NCBI RefSeq assembly: GCF_026625885.1
Contig: NZ_CP113068.1
Span: forward strand, 992,001 to 1,056,000
Direction of reading: 5' to 3'
DNA: 64,000 bases
Origin: Roseateles sp. SL47
Lineage (GTDB): Bacteria; Pseudomonadota; Gammaproteobacteria; Burkholderiales; Burkholderiaceae_C
Positions 43,864 through 52,944 of this stretch are shown here, one piece after another (the stretch's first letter is position 1; the number at the start of each line of letters is the position of its first letter). The position numbers and the translations under genes are program-made. A model generated the notes under the pieces. That model saw only the letters and a program-made list of their open reading frames with translations. It was not told the DNA's origin and did no database searches.

Positions 43864-44940
43864 TCAGTCGGCCAGCGCCGGATAGTCGGTATAACCTTGC
43901 GCACCACCTCCGTACATGGTGGCCGAATTGGCCTTCTGCAGCGGAGCATTCAGGCGCAGGCGGCGCACCAGATCCGGGTTGGAGATGAAGCTGCGGCCAA
44001 AGGCCACGGCATCGGCCTGACCGTCCGCCACCGCCGCCAGCGCCATCTCACGGGTGTAGCCGTTGTTGGCGATGTAGGGGCCCTTGAAGCGCTCACGCAG
44101 CGCCGCGTAGTCGAACGGGGCAACATCGCGCGGGCCGCCCGTCTGGCCTTCGATCACATGCAGGAAGGCCAGCTTCAGCGGTGCCAGTTGCTCCACCACG
44201 TAGTTGAACAGCGCCTGCGCGTTGCTGTCCTGGCCCGCATCGTTCACCGGGGTGACCGGGGACAGGCGCAGGCCGGTGCGGTCGGCACCGATGGCGTCAG
44301 CGATGGCGCGCATCACCTCCAGCAACAGACGGGCGCGGTTCTCGATGGAACCGCCATAGGCGTCGGTGCGGTCATTGATGCTGTCGCGCAGGAACTGGTC
44401 CAGCAGATAGCCGTTGGCGCCATGCACTTCCACCGCATCAAAGCCGGCTTCCATCGCCGAGCGTGCGGCATGCACATACGACTGCACGAGGCCCGGCAGC
44501 TCTTCGGTCTTCAACGCGCGCGGCGCGGCCACGTCCACAAAACCTTCCTTGGTGAAGGTCTTGCTCTGGGCGGCACGGTCGGTGGAAGACAGCGGCTTGG
44601 CACCGTCCGGCTGGAAATCGGCGTGGGAAATCCGGCCCACATGCCACAGCTGCACCGCGATCTTGCCGCCGGCTTCATGGACTGCGTCCGTCACCCGCTT
44701 CCAGGCGTCGACCTGCTCCGGCGAATAAATCCCCGGGGTGTCCAGATACCCCTGGCCTTCCGGCGCGATCTGCGCACCTTCACTGATGATCAGACCGGCC
44801 GTGGCGCGCTGGCGGTAGTAGTCGACGGCCAGCGGGCCGGGCAGCAAGCCTTGCGAACGGTTGCGGGTCAGCGGAGCCATCACGATACGGTTGGCCAGGG
44901 AAACAGCACCCAGTTGCAGCGGGTCAAACAAACTCGGCAT
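43864..44940 (-). CDS. Old yellow enzyme family alkene reductase (NemA type)
   Basis: 358-residue FMN-dependent NADPH reductase acting on activated alkenes, nitro-esters and quinones. NRIVMAPLTRNRS near the N-terminus (Thr at the flavin), QLWHVGR, the substrate-binding HGANGYLLDQFLRDSIN (His/Asn pair) and AVAFGRSFISNPDL are diagnostic. Length is normal. Monocistronic; convergent with the MOSC gene. Xenobiotic or electrophile detoxification is likely. Confidence 0.93.
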   Translation of the reverse strand: MPSLFDPLQLGAVSLANRIVMAPLTRNRSQGLLPGPLAVDYYRQRATAGLIISEGAQIAPEGQGYLDTPGIYSPEQVDAWKRVTDAVHEAGGKIAVQLWHVGRISHADFQPDGAKPLSSTDRAAQSKTFTKEGFVDVAAPRALKTEELPGLVQSYVHAARSAMEAGFDAVEVHGANGYLLDQFLRDSINDRTDAYGGSIENRARLLLEVMRAIADAIGADRTGLRLSPVTPVNDAGQDSNAQALFNYVVEQLAPLKLAFLHVIEGQTGGPRDVAPFDYAALRERFKGPYIANNGYTREMALAAVADGQADAVAFGRSFISNPDLVRRLRLNAPLQKANSATMYGGGAQGYTDYPALAD

Positions 44941-45394
44941 GGTTGGTCACTCAAAAATTGGGAATCAAAGCCGCTCCCATCGGGGCCGAGCCACACTGCG
45001 AAGTGCCGGCCTCGCCCGATCGGAACCGCGACGGATTGGGGATGTCTGAAGCTTAGCGGCGGGCAAGGACGCTTGCTGAACTTAGGCGACAGCCCGGACT
45101 GGGCCTGGGGGCTTGCGCCGTCGTCTGCAAGGCCGGCGCCGCTTGGCTACACTCGCGGGCCCTGGCGGGTGTCCGGTCGGGTGCGCGGTCGGATGCATGG
45201 TCGGGCATGAGCCGCCCTCAGCAGTCCTGAGCCGGCATCGCCAGTGAATCACGGCGCGGCTGATGGCTCTTGTTCGTCATGGTGCGCTGTTGTTCGTCCG
45301 CAGAGGTCTGCGTCCCTGGGCGCCGATCGGCCGCTGTTGGTGTCGTCCGAGATCGTCTGATAGCGTCGGTGACCCGCGACCCGCCTGACTCACC
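44941..45394. other. Gene-free stretch between NemA-type and beta-helix genes
   Basis: About 450 bp between divergent genes. It should carry the promoters of both, but I see no convincing -35/-10 pair, repeat or RNA. Frames across it are shadows with poor codon bias. Confidence 0.5.
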
Positions 45395-46678
45395 ATGCGC
45401 CCATCCCCTCCCGACCGCGCGCCGTTCAACAGCCGTCCATCGGATTCCCCTGCACGTGACGACCGCTCGTTTGCGGGGCCCCTCAGCCGCCGTCGCCTGC
45501 TGCAGGCCGGCATGCTGGCCGGGGTGCCGACGGGCAGCTCGTGGATGGCCGACACCAGCCTGGCGCAGCCCCAGCCGCCGGCAGCGGCCATCACAGCGAC
45601 GGATCGGCAGGTCCTGCGGGTGGGGCCCGGCCTGCGCCTGCGCACGCTGGCGGCTGCGGCCGCCGAGGCCCGGCCGGGTTGCACCATCGAGGTGCTGGCG
45701 GGGGACTATCGCGCCGACGTCGCCACCTGGACACAAGACGACCTGACCCTGCGCGCCGTGGGTGGCCGCGTGCGTTTGCTGGCCAACGGCGCCCATGCGC
45801 AAGGCAAAGGCATCTTTGTGTGCGCCGGCCAGCGCATGTCCATCACCGGCTTCGATTTCATTGGCGCCCGGGTGCCGGACCGCAATGGTGCCGGCATCCG
45901 GCTGGAACGGGGTTCACTCACGCTGCGGGAATGCCGTTTCGAGGACAACGAAAACGGCCTCCTGTCCGCCAACGACCCCGCCATCTCCCTGGACATCGAA
46001 CGCTGCGAATTCGGCGCGATCGCTCCGGGGGAGGGGCGCACCCACAACTGCTATGTGGGCAGCATCGGCCGATTGCGGGTGGTGGGCAGCTACTTCCATC
46101 ACGGCCACACCGGCCACCTGCTCAAGACGCGGGCGGCGGTGAACCACCTGTTCTACAACCGCCTGACCGACGAGACCGGGCGCGCCAGTTTCGAGCTGGA
46201 GTTTCCCAACGGTGGCCTGGCGCTGGTGGTGGGCAATCTCATCCAGCAGAGCGCAGCGACGGAAAACTACCACCTGGTCGCCTACGGCAGCGAAGGGCTG
46301 GTGGGGCCACGGCATGAACTGCATCTGATCAACAACACGCTGGTGGATCTGCGGCCTGCCGGCGGGGTCTACCTGCGCATGGCGGCGGGTGTGCAGAAGG
46401 TGCGTTTGATCAACAACCTGCTGTGCGGCAAGCGGGAGCTGCCACCGGGCCCGGGCTGGGAGCAGCACCACAACTACTTTGTTGATCCTGGCGCCCTGGT
46501 GGCGCCGGAGCGGTATGACTTCGCCCTGCGGCCGGGTTCGCCACTGCTGGGCCGGGCGGTGGAGCCCGGCGTGGTGGACGGGCAGCCGCTGCGGCCGGTG
46601 GCGCAGTACCGCCACCCCTGTGACACCGCCCCGGTGCCGGTGGACGGCCTCTACAGCCCGGGCGCCCTGCAGATCTGA
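45395..46678 (+). CDS. Exported right-handed parallel beta-helix protein (Tat-type signal)
   Basis: 427 residues. The N-terminus carries LSRRRLLQAGMLAG, a twin-arginine-like signal, after a 30-residue leader. The body shows repeated short strands with Asn/His turns (GIFVCAGQRMSITGFDFIGA, GAGIRLERGSLTLRECRFEDNENGLLSAND, LHLINNTLVDLR, VRLINNLLCG), typical of parallel beta-helix (PbH1) repeats as in polysaccharide lyases. No catalytic set can be assigned. Stand-alone gene. Confidence 0.8.
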   Translation: MRPSPPDRAPFNSRPSDSPARDDRSFAGPLSRRRLLQAGMLAGVPTGSSWMADTSLAQPQPPAAAITATDRQVLRVGPGLRLRTLAAAAAEARPGCTIEVLAGDYRADVATWTQDDLTLRAVGGRVRLLANGAHAQGKGIFVCAGQRMSITGFDFIGARVPDRNGAGIRLERGSLTLRECRFEDNENGLLSANDPAISLDIERCEFGAIAPGEGRTHNCYVGSIGRLRVVGSYFHHGHTGHLLKTRAAVNHLFYNRLTDETGRASFELEFPNGGLALVVGNLIQQSAATENYHLVAYGSEGLVGPRHELHLINNTLVDLRPAGGVYLRMAAGVQKVRLINNLLCGKRELPPGPGWEQHHNYFVDPGALVAPERYDFALRPGSPLLGRAVEPGVVDGQPLRPVAQYRHPCDTAPVPVDGLYSPGALQI

Positions 46679-46766
46679 GCCGCCGCCGTGAACTCGGGCC
46701 TTCCGGCACTGCGTTGGCGGGCGGGTGGCATGCCTGGGCAGGCGTGATCGCAGGTACAGTGCCGAC

Positions 46767-47621
46767 ATGCTCGCTTATCGACACGCTTTCCACGCCGGCA
46801 ACCATGCCGACGTGCTCAAACACCTGGTTCTGGCCGAAGTTCTCCGCTACATGGGAGAAAAAGACAAGGCTTACACCGTGGTGGACACCCATGCCGGCGC
46901 CGGCGGCTATGCGCTGGATGGACGGTATGCCCAGAAGAACGCCGAGCACCTGGGTGGCATTGCGGCGCTTTACCAGCGCAAGGACCTGCCCGAGCCGCTG
47001 CAGCACTATGTGCAATTGGTGCGCGACTTCAATGCCGGCGGCCCGCTGGAGCAATACCCGGGCTCTCCGGCCATTGCCCGCCTGCTGATGCGGGAGCAGG
47101 ACCGTCTGCGCTGCTATGAGCTGCATCCCACCGATCAGCGCATTCTGGAGAGTTACCTGTCGGACCGGCCCAACTCGCAGGTCCAGAACTCGGACGGCTT
47201 TGCCGGGCTGAAGGCGGAACTGCCGCCGCCGTCCCGCCGGGGCGTGGTGCTGATCGACCCGCCCTATGAAATCAAGACCGACTATGCCAAGGTCATCGGC
47301 GCGCTTCGGGAGGCTCTGCAACGCTTTCCGGACGGCACCGTCGCGATCTGGTACCCGCAGCTGCAGCTGCTGGAATCGGCCCAATTGCTGCAGCGGCTGA
47401 AGGCCGTGGGCGAATCCACGGCCAAGAAGGGCTGGCTGCATGTGCGACTGACCGTGGCGCAGCCGGATGAACGCGGCTTCGGCATGATGGGCAGCGGCAT
47501 GTTTGTCATCAACCCGCCGTACGTGCTGCACGACCGGCTGGCGGCATGCCTGCCGATGCTGGTGGACGTACTGGGACAGTACGACGGCGCGAACTATCTG
47601 CTGGAACAGCAGACGGTCTGA
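46767..47621 (+). CDS. rlmJ: 23S rRNA (adenine(2030)-N6)-methyltransferase
   Basis: 284 residues from MLAYRHAFHAGNHADVLKHLVL, the characteristic RlmJ N-terminus; an upstream in-frame start at 46725 is less likely. It methylates A2030 of 23S rRNA using SAM. VVDTHAGAGGY is the SAM-binding region and IDPPYE the catalytic D-P-P-Y motif. Length matches E. coli RlmJ (280). A housekeeping single gene. Confidence 0.95.
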   Translation: MLAYRHAFHAGNHADVLKHLVLAEVLRYMGEKDKAYTVVDTHAGAGGYALDGRYAQKNAEHLGGIAALYQRKDLPEPLQHYVQLVRDFNAGGPLEQYPGSPAIARLLMREQDRLRCYELHPTDQRILESYLSDRPNSQVQNSDGFAGLKAELPPPSRRGVVLIDPPYEIKTDYAKVIGALREALQRFPDGTVAIWYPQLQLLESAQLLQRLKAVGESTAKKGWLHVRLTVAQPDERGFGMMGSGMFVINPPYVLHDRLAACLPMLVDVLGQYDGANYLLEQQTV

Positions 47622-47666
47622 CGCGTCCCAGCCGCCGCAGCGGCGTCCCCGTGATCGTCCCCGTGA

Positions 47667-48308
47667 TCAATAGCCGACCGTGAAACGGCGGCGAATGTGC
47701 TGCGGCCGCTCCAGTTCGTCCACGATGGCCACCGCCAGGTCGGCGGTGGAGACATGGGCGGGGCCGTTGGCATCCATCACCGGTGTATCCAGGCTGACGC
47801 GGTAGCTGCCCCGGCGTTCGCCCGGCTCCAGATGCACGGCGGGAGACAGGAAGGTCCAGTCCAGCGAGGTTTCTTCGCGGATCAGGTTGAGCGCTTCACG
47901 TGCGGCCAGCGCGCCGGACTTCCACGCCTGCGGGAATTCCGGCGTGTCCACCAGTTGCACGCCCGGTGCGGCATACAGGCTGCCGGCACCGCCCACCACC
48001 AGCAGGCGCTTCACGCCCGCCTGACGGGTACCGGCATAGATGGCGCGGGTGCCCGCCAGGAACTGGTCGTAGAGGTCCGGCACGCCCCAGCCCGGGTTGT
48101 AGGCATTCACCACGGCATCAGTGCCTTGGACCGCGCCGGCCACCTGAGCGGCGTCCTGCACATCGGCCTGGACCACCGTCAGCCCGGACTGGGCTTCCAG
48201 CTTGGCGGGCGTGCGGGCCAGCGCCACGACTTCATGACCACGCGACAGCAGTTCCTTCAACACTTCACTGCCCACAAATCCGGTGGGGCCGATCAAGGCG
48301 ACTTTCAT
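47667..48308 (-). CDS. NAD(P)-binding Rossmann-fold protein (NmrA/SDR-like)
   Basis: 213 residues starting MKVALIGPTGFVGSEVLKELLSRGHEVVALAR, with the G-x-x-G-x-x-G nucleotide-binding loop. VVGGAGSLYAAPG and SLDWTFLSPAVHLEPGERRG resemble the YwnB/flavin-reductase-like atypical SDRs. Probably a stress-linked NADPH-dependent reductase; substrate unknown. Divergent from a LysR-type regulator, which most likely controls it. Confidence 0.87.
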   Translation of the reverse strand: MKVALIGPTGFVGSEVLKELLSRGHEVVALARTPAKLEAQSGLTVVQADVQDAAQVAGAVQGTDAVVNAYNPGWGVPDLYDQFLAGTRAIYAGTRQAGVKRLLVVGGAGSLYAAPGVQLVDTPEFPQAWKSGALAAREALNLIREETSLDWTFLSPAVHLEPGERRGSYRVSLDTPVMDANGPAHVSTADLAVAIVDELERPQHIRRRFTVGY

Positions 48309-48353
48309 GGAGATCCTTTCAAGGGTGCCCGGGGGGATGCCGGGGTGGATGAA

Positions 48354-48419
48354 CTTTAGAAACTTCATAATCCGCCGTGAAGTCATCCATTGAAGCTTTC
48401 ATTCTTTAGAAATTCTTCA
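48354..48419. promoter_or_regulatory. Repeated LysR half-sites between the SDR and LysR genes
   Basis: AT-rich patch with ACTTCA (48362-48367) / TGAAGT (48378-48383), spacer 10, then TGAAG (48391-48395) / CTTCA (48415-48419). TTTAGAA also occurs twice (about 48354 and 48404). The divergent region is 113 bp. It fits a LysR recognition plus activation site arrangement. Confidence 0.5.
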
Positions 48420-48421
48420 CA

Positions 48422-49312
48422 ATGTTGGATCAACTCCGCCGCATGGCCGTGTTGGCCACCGTGGTAGACCAGGGCAGCCTGGTCGCTGCGGCACGCCAGT
48501 TGCAAACCACCACCTCCGCCGTGAGCCAGCAGTTGCGGGCCCTGGAGCGGGACATGGGGGTGACCTTGTTGCATCGCTCCACCCGTCGCATCAGCCTGAC
48601 CCCAGCGGGCGAGCGCTTTGTGGAGGGCTGCAAGGCCATGCTGGCCGCCGCGCAGGACGCTCAGGTGCAGTTGCACCGGCTGCGGGATGCGCCGGAGGGG
48701 GAACTGCGCATCAGCGCCCCGGTGGGCTTTGCGCGGCAACTGGGGCCGGCACTGGCGCCGCTGATGCATGCGCATCCCGGCTTGCATCTGCATCTGGAGG
48801 TGGACGATGGCTTCACCGACCTGGTGGCCAAACGCATCGATCTGGCCGTGCGCTTCGGGCGTCTGCCGGACAGCGCCTGGGTCGCCCAGCGGATCGGCGC
48901 CAAGAGCATGGCGTTGTATGGCGCGCCGGCTTATCTCGCGCGACGGGGCGTGCCCGCAACGGCGACGGATCTTGGCCGGCATGACTGGCTCGCGCTGCGG
49001 CCCGACACCTCCCCCTTCCAGACCTTGCCGCTGCGCAGTCCTCAGGGGGAGGAGCAATGGCTGCGGGTGACGCCGCGGGCCAGCAGCAACAACCAGCTCA
49101 GCCTGCAGCAGTTGTGCGAGGCCGGGCTGGGACTGGCGATGCTGGGCACGGATGATGTGGATGAATCGGTGGCGCAGGGCCGGTTGTTGCCGCTGCTGAG
49201 CGACTGGCAGCTACCGTCGCTGCCCGTGCATGCCCTGACCCCGCAGCGGGATGCGCAACCGGCCAAGGTGCGCCATGCCATCGATGCGCTGCGTCAGGCC
49301 TTCAGCCAATGA
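48422..49312 (+). CDS. LysR-family regulator (CrgA-like subgroup)
   Basis: 296 residues. HTH LRRMAVLATVVDQGSLVAAARQLQTTTSAVSQQLRALERDMGVTLLHRSTRRISLTPAGERF is textbook LysR. The effector domain starts GELRISAPVGFARQLGPALAPL, with DLAVRFGRLPDSAWVAQRIG. Divergent from the SDR-like gene with repeated half-sites between, so a local regulator of that gene. Inducer unknown. Confidence 0.9.
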   Translation: MLDQLRRMAVLATVVDQGSLVAAARQLQTTTSAVSQQLRALERDMGVTLLHRSTRRISLTPAGERFVEGCKAMLAAAQDAQVQLHRLRDAPEGELRISAPVGFARQLGPALAPLMHAHPGLHLHLEVDDGFTDLVAKRIDLAVRFGRLPDSAWVAQRIGAKSMALYGAPAYLARRGVPATATDLGRHDWLALRPDTSPFQTLPLRSPQGEEQWLRVTPRASSNNQLSLQQLCEAGLGLAMLGTDDVDESVAQGRLLPLLSDWQLPSLPVHALTPQRDAQPAKVRHAIDALRQAFSQ

Positions 49313-49340
49313 CGGGCGCGAATGACGCCACAATCCCGCC

Positions 49341-50012
49341 ATGCTGAATGCCGCCGCGTGGGCACGGATTGTTCCGTTTGCCCTTTTCATGGGTCTCCTT
49401 GCGCTGCGAGGAGCTGTTCCTGCTGACAACGCCTGGGGCTGGGACCCACGTTGGCTGTATGCGCTGAACCTGGTGGTGGTGGGTGGCGCACTGGTCTGGT
49501 TCTGGAAGCAGTACGGCGAGTTCTCGCGCCAGAACCTGCCGACAGCGCGGGAGGTCGGGCTCAGTGTGGTGCTGGGTCTGGCGGTGTTTGGCCTGTGGAT
49601 CGCGCTGGACGCCCCATGGATGCAGCTGGGGACACCCACCGCGTCGTTTGTCCCGACACGGCCGGACGGCGGTCTGGACTGGCCCTTGATCGTGGTGCGC
49701 TGGCTGGGGGCGGCCTTGCTGGTCCCGGTGATGGAAGAACTGTTCTGGCGCAGCTTCCTGATGCGCTGGATAACCAGCCCCCGGTTCGAAGGGGTGGACC
49801 CGCGCGAGTCCGGCCTCAAGGCGCTGATCCTCTCCACCTTCCTCTTCATGCTCGCACACACGTTGTGGCTGGCGGCCATCGTGGCCGGTCTCGTGTATGG
49901 GTTGCTGTACCAACGCACCGGCAAGCTCGGTTGCGCCGTGATTGCGCATGCGGTGACCAATGGGGTGTTGGGGATCTGGGTGCTGGGGTCCGGTCACTGG
50001 GAGTTCTGGTAA
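49341..50012 (+). CDS. CAAX-type intramembrane protease, PEP-CTERM-associated
   Basis: 223-residue polytopic CPBP/Abi-family glutamic protease. Catalytic set: E132-E133 and R137 in MEELFWRSFLMRW, H173 in MLAHTLW, H203 and N207 in IAHAVTNG. The overall pattern matches the CAAX prenyl-protease-related family restricted to exosortase/PEP-CTERM bacteria (TIGR03008, from memory). It may process PEP-CTERM proteins like those at 38842 and 61543. Overlaps the convergent XRE gene by 19 bp. Confidence 0.85.
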   Translation: MLNAAAWARIVPFALFMGLLALRGAVPADNAWGWDPRWLYALNLVVVGGALVWFWKQYGEFSRQNLPTAREVGLSVVLGLAVFGLWIALDAPWMQLGTPTASFVPTRPDGGLDWPLIVVRWLGAALLVPVMEELFWRSFLMRWITSPRFEGVDPRESGLKALILSTFLFMLAHTLWLAAIVAGLVYGLLYQRTGKLGCAVIAHAVTNGVLGIWVLGSGHWEFW

Positions 50013-50782
50013 CTGCGCTCCGCCGTCATCGCACGTGTCACCGTGGCTGGGCGTTGCAGATGAGCGAATCGCTCGAACAGCCAGCAGCGCATCCCCATCA
50101 CCAGGGTGAACTGGCGTTTTTCGGCATCGGGCAGCTTCTGGTCCAGCAGATGCTGGCGGGCGAAATCTTCAGCCACACGCTGGAGCCGGTCCCGCAGCTC
50201 GCGCGCCATGCCCGGGCTCAATTGGCCATGCACGAGCATCATCAACTCACCGTCACCATCGAAGCCGCCGTTGAAGAAGTCCTGCATGACGCTGTCCCGG
50301 AAGAACTGCATCACCGGCCCGTGCGGCCGCCAGCGGAAGGTCTTGGCCACCTGGAGGCGGTAACGGTTCAGGGGCCGCAGTGCGATGATGCCCAGGCGGT
50401 CCAGATGCGCCATCGCGCGGGTGGCGTCGGCCTCGGACAGCCGGTAGGTGGCCACGATCTGCTCATAACTCCATTGGCTCAGGCAACAGATCGCCATCAG
50501 CAGCAGTTTCTCGTCGGCCACCACCTCCCGCTCCTGCTGCAGGGAGAGCTCCAGCCGCAGCGGCTGGCTTTGCGAGAGCCGCTGGGACAGCTCCGCAAAA
50601 TCCGTCTTCAGGACCCGGCAGAGTTCATCAATGCGTGACAAGGGCATTTCGCCGCCGGCGGCAAACATCCGCTTCACGCTGGATTCCGACAGGCCCAGCT
50701 CGCGGGCGAGCTGGGCATAACTGATGCCGGCGGTCTTGAGCTCCGCCTTGATGAGGTCGATGAGAGTCTGGGTGCTGGCCAT
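49994..50782 (-). CDS. XRE-family helix-turn-helix regulator
   Basis: 262 residues. N-terminal HTH_3 domain: LIKAELKTAGISYAQLARELGLSESSVKRMFAAGGEMPLSRIDELCRVL. The remaining 190 residues contain a second winged-helix-like segment (LLLMAICCLSQWSYEQIVATYRLSEADATRAMAHLDRLGIIAL) and a helical C-terminus of unknown function. Regulon unknown; it overlaps the CAAX-protease gene 3' end and faces the amidohydrolase gene. Confidence 0.85.
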   Translation of the reverse strand: MASTQTLIDLIKAELKTAGISYAQLARELGLSESSVKRMFAAGGEMPLSRIDELCRVLKTDFAELSQRLSQSQPLRLELSLQQEREVVADEKLLLMAICCLSQWSYEQIVATYRLSEADATRAMAHLDRLGIIALRPLNRYRLQVAKTFRWRPHGPVMQFFRDSVMQDFFNGGFDGDGELMMLVHGQLSPGMARELRDRLQRVAEDFARQHLLDQKLPDAEKRQFTLVMGMRCWLFERFAHLQRPATVTRAMTAERSYQNSQ

Positions 50783-50926
50783 GCCACAACGGTAGCGCAG
50801 TTTGAGACCGGTCGGGTCGTCCGGCGCTACCGCCTCAGCGGCTTCGCCACTTCAAGCGCCACCACGCCGAGCATCACGCCGTCTTCATCACCGGGCCGCA
50901 GCGGCAACGCCATCGGCCCCCACATC

Positions 50927-52237
50927 GTGCGACGACGTCATTGGCTGTGTTGCGGTGGCCTGGCGGGCGTGGGGCTGTTCAGTGCCCTCGCCGCCCACGA
51001 GGCCGGACCTGTGCTGAATCCCTGTCCCCCCCTTGCGCCGGGGTCGGCGGGAGGCTTGGCGCATGCGTCCGTCCGAAGTTCCAGCCCGGAGGGTGTCCCA
51101 CAGGACTGGCTGGATGCCATCTGGGACGGGCTGGATCCCCCACAGCTCTGGGATGTCCATGCCCATCTGCTGGGCACGGGCGACAGCGATTCTGGTTGTT
51201 GGGTGAATCCGCATCTGTCCCAGTGGTGGCATCCCGTGGAGCATCTGCGCAAGCGCATGATCCTCAACGGGGCCTGTGTGTCGCCGGATAGCCTCACGGT
51301 CGACCAGGCCTATGTCTCTCGCCTCACGCAACTGGCGGATGCATTTCCCGTGGGCGCCCGCTGGCTGCTGTTTGCCTTTGACGAGGCTCGGGATGCCACC
51401 GGCGCCCGGCGCCCCGACTGGACCACCTTCCACGTGCCGGACGCTTATGCCCAGCAGGTCGCGGCCCAACGGCCCGACCGTTTTGGCTGGGTGGCCTCGA
51501 TCCACCCGGGGCGGGAAGACGCGCTGGAACGGCTGGAGCGGGCGCTTCAAGGCGGCGCACTCGCGCTCAAATGGCTGCCCAGCGCCATGGCGATCGACCT
51601 GCGCGACCCGCGCCTCACGCCCTTCTATCAACGCCTGGCGGCCGCCCGCTTGCCGTTGATTGTTCACGTGGGAGAAGAACATGCGGTGCCCGGCGCCGGG
51701 CAGCAGGGGCTCGGCAACCCGCTGCACCTGCGCACCCCGCTCAGCCACGGCGTGCGGGTGATTGCCGCCCACTGTGCCTCCCTGGGCATGGCCCTGGACA
51801 CCGACCTGCCTCGCCCCCGCCAGGTCCCCGCCTTCGAGCTGTTTGCCCGGCTCATGGATGAGCCCGCCTGGGCGTCGCTGCTGCTCGGCGACATCTCCGC
51901 CGTGTTCCAGTTCAATCGCCGCCCGGAGGTCTGGCACACGGTGCTGCGGCGGCAGGACTGGCAGGACCGGCTGCTGCACGGTTCCGACTATCCACTCCCC
52001 GGCGTGATGCCGCTGGTGCGCCTGCCTGGGCTGGTCCGGGCTGGGGTGCTCGATCCGGCGGACCTGCCGGCGCTGGAGGCGCTGCGCCGGCATCACCCGC
52101 TGATGTTCGACCTGGCCCTCAAGCGCAGCGTCCGCTCCGGTGGCGCACGACTCTCCACGGGGGTGTTTGCCACGGCCCGCCATTGGGCCCCCCACGGGTC
52201 GGTATCACACCGCGATACCCGCCCCGTCACGGCGTGA
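50927..52237 (+). CDS. Amidohydrolase-family metal-dependent hydrolase (exported)
   Basis: 436 residues, GTG start. N-terminus RRRHWLCCGGLAGVGLFSALA looks like an export or lipoprotein-type signal. Metal-binding motif HAH (H78, H80 in WDVHAHLLG), KWLPSAM lysine region, HVGEEH, AAHCAS and HGSDYP (Asp) follow the TIM-barrel amidohydrolase-2 (PF04909) order. The C-terminal 40 residues are unconserved. Substrate unknown. Confidence 0.85.
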   Translation: MRRRHWLCCGGLAGVGLFSALAAHEAGPVLNPCPPLAPGSAGGLAHASVRSSSPEGVPQDWLDAIWDGLDPPQLWDVHAHLLGTGDSDSGCWVNPHLSQWWHPVEHLRKRMILNGACVSPDSLTVDQAYVSRLTQLADAFPVGARWLLFAFDEARDATGARRPDWTTFHVPDAYAQQVAAQRPDRFGWVASIHPGREDALERLERALQGGALALKWLPSAMAIDLRDPRLTPFYQRLAAARLPLIVHVGEEHAVPGAGQQGLGNPLHLRTPLSHGVRVIAAHCASLGMALDTDLPRPRQVPAFELFARLMDEPAWASLLLGDISAVFQFNRRPEVWHTVLRRQDWQDRLLHGSDYPLPGVMPLVRLPGLVRAGVLDPADLPALEALRRHHPLMFDLALKRSVRSGGARLSTGVFATARHWAPHGSVSHRDTRPVTA

Positions 52238-52377
52238 TACCCCCCGAAAGATGGAAGGGTCGCCGGGCCCTCCGCTCAGAAAATTCGCCTATCGCCTCCC
52301 GCCTGGGAACGGCGACACCCACAAAGCCTCAGAGAGGCAAACACCCGGGCGCTTCGACTGTGAGCAAAGGAACTGAC

Positions 52378-52845
52378 ATGAACCGCATCCAACGTGACAC
52401 CAAGGCCTGGCGCTACCAGGTGTGGGCCTCCTTCGGCATCAGCGTGGCCTTGTGCGCCACCGGCCTGGCCTACCTGCCCGGTGCCGATCTGGACCGCGCC
52501 TTCATGGTGATGGGTTACGTGTTCTGCCTGACCACGGCCTTCGCGTTGTCCAAGTTCATCCGCGACAACCAGACGGAGCGCCGCGACACCCCGATGTGGG
52601 GCCTGGTGGTCTGGAGCGGCTTCGGCCTGGCCATGGGCTTGACCGCCTGGGGCCTGTGGCGCATGGACATCCAGCCGGTGTGGAAGGCGTATCTGCTGGT
52701 GTGCTGGCTGTACGTGATCTCCAACGTCTTCACGCTGGCCAAGATGCTGCGTGATGCCCATGACGCCGACGTGCTCGACGCCCGCCTGCAAGGCCGTCGG
52801 GAGGCTGCCCGCGGCGCGGTGCAGCCCTTGGACCAGGCGGCTTGA
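52378..52845 (+). CDS. YiaA/YiaB-family inner membrane protein
   Basis: 155 residues from the ATG at 52378, preceded by AAAGGA; the frame upstream is non-coding. Four TM helices arranged as two YiaA/B-type hairpins (MGYVFCLTTAFALSKFIRDNQTERRDTP, then YLLVCWLYVISNVFTLAKMLRDAHDAD: the conserved x-LAK-x-xRD repeats). Function of the family is unknown; linked to stress in enterobacteria. The 140 bp before it contain no other gene. Confidence 0.88.
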   Translation: MNRIQRDTKAWRYQVWASFGISVALCATGLAYLPGADLDRAFMVMGYVFCLTTAFALSKFIRDNQTERRDTPMWGLVVWSGFGLAMGLTAWGLWRMDIQPVWKAYLLVCWLYVISNVFTLAKMLRDAHDADVLDARLQGRREAARGAVQPLDQAA

Positions 52846-52944
52846 TGGCGCAACACGCCTGAACTTCACCCGGGCCGCTGTTCCTTCGCTTTCGTGGATG
52901 CGCGGCCCATTTACCCATTGATTGTCTCGACAACGGTTTTCATC

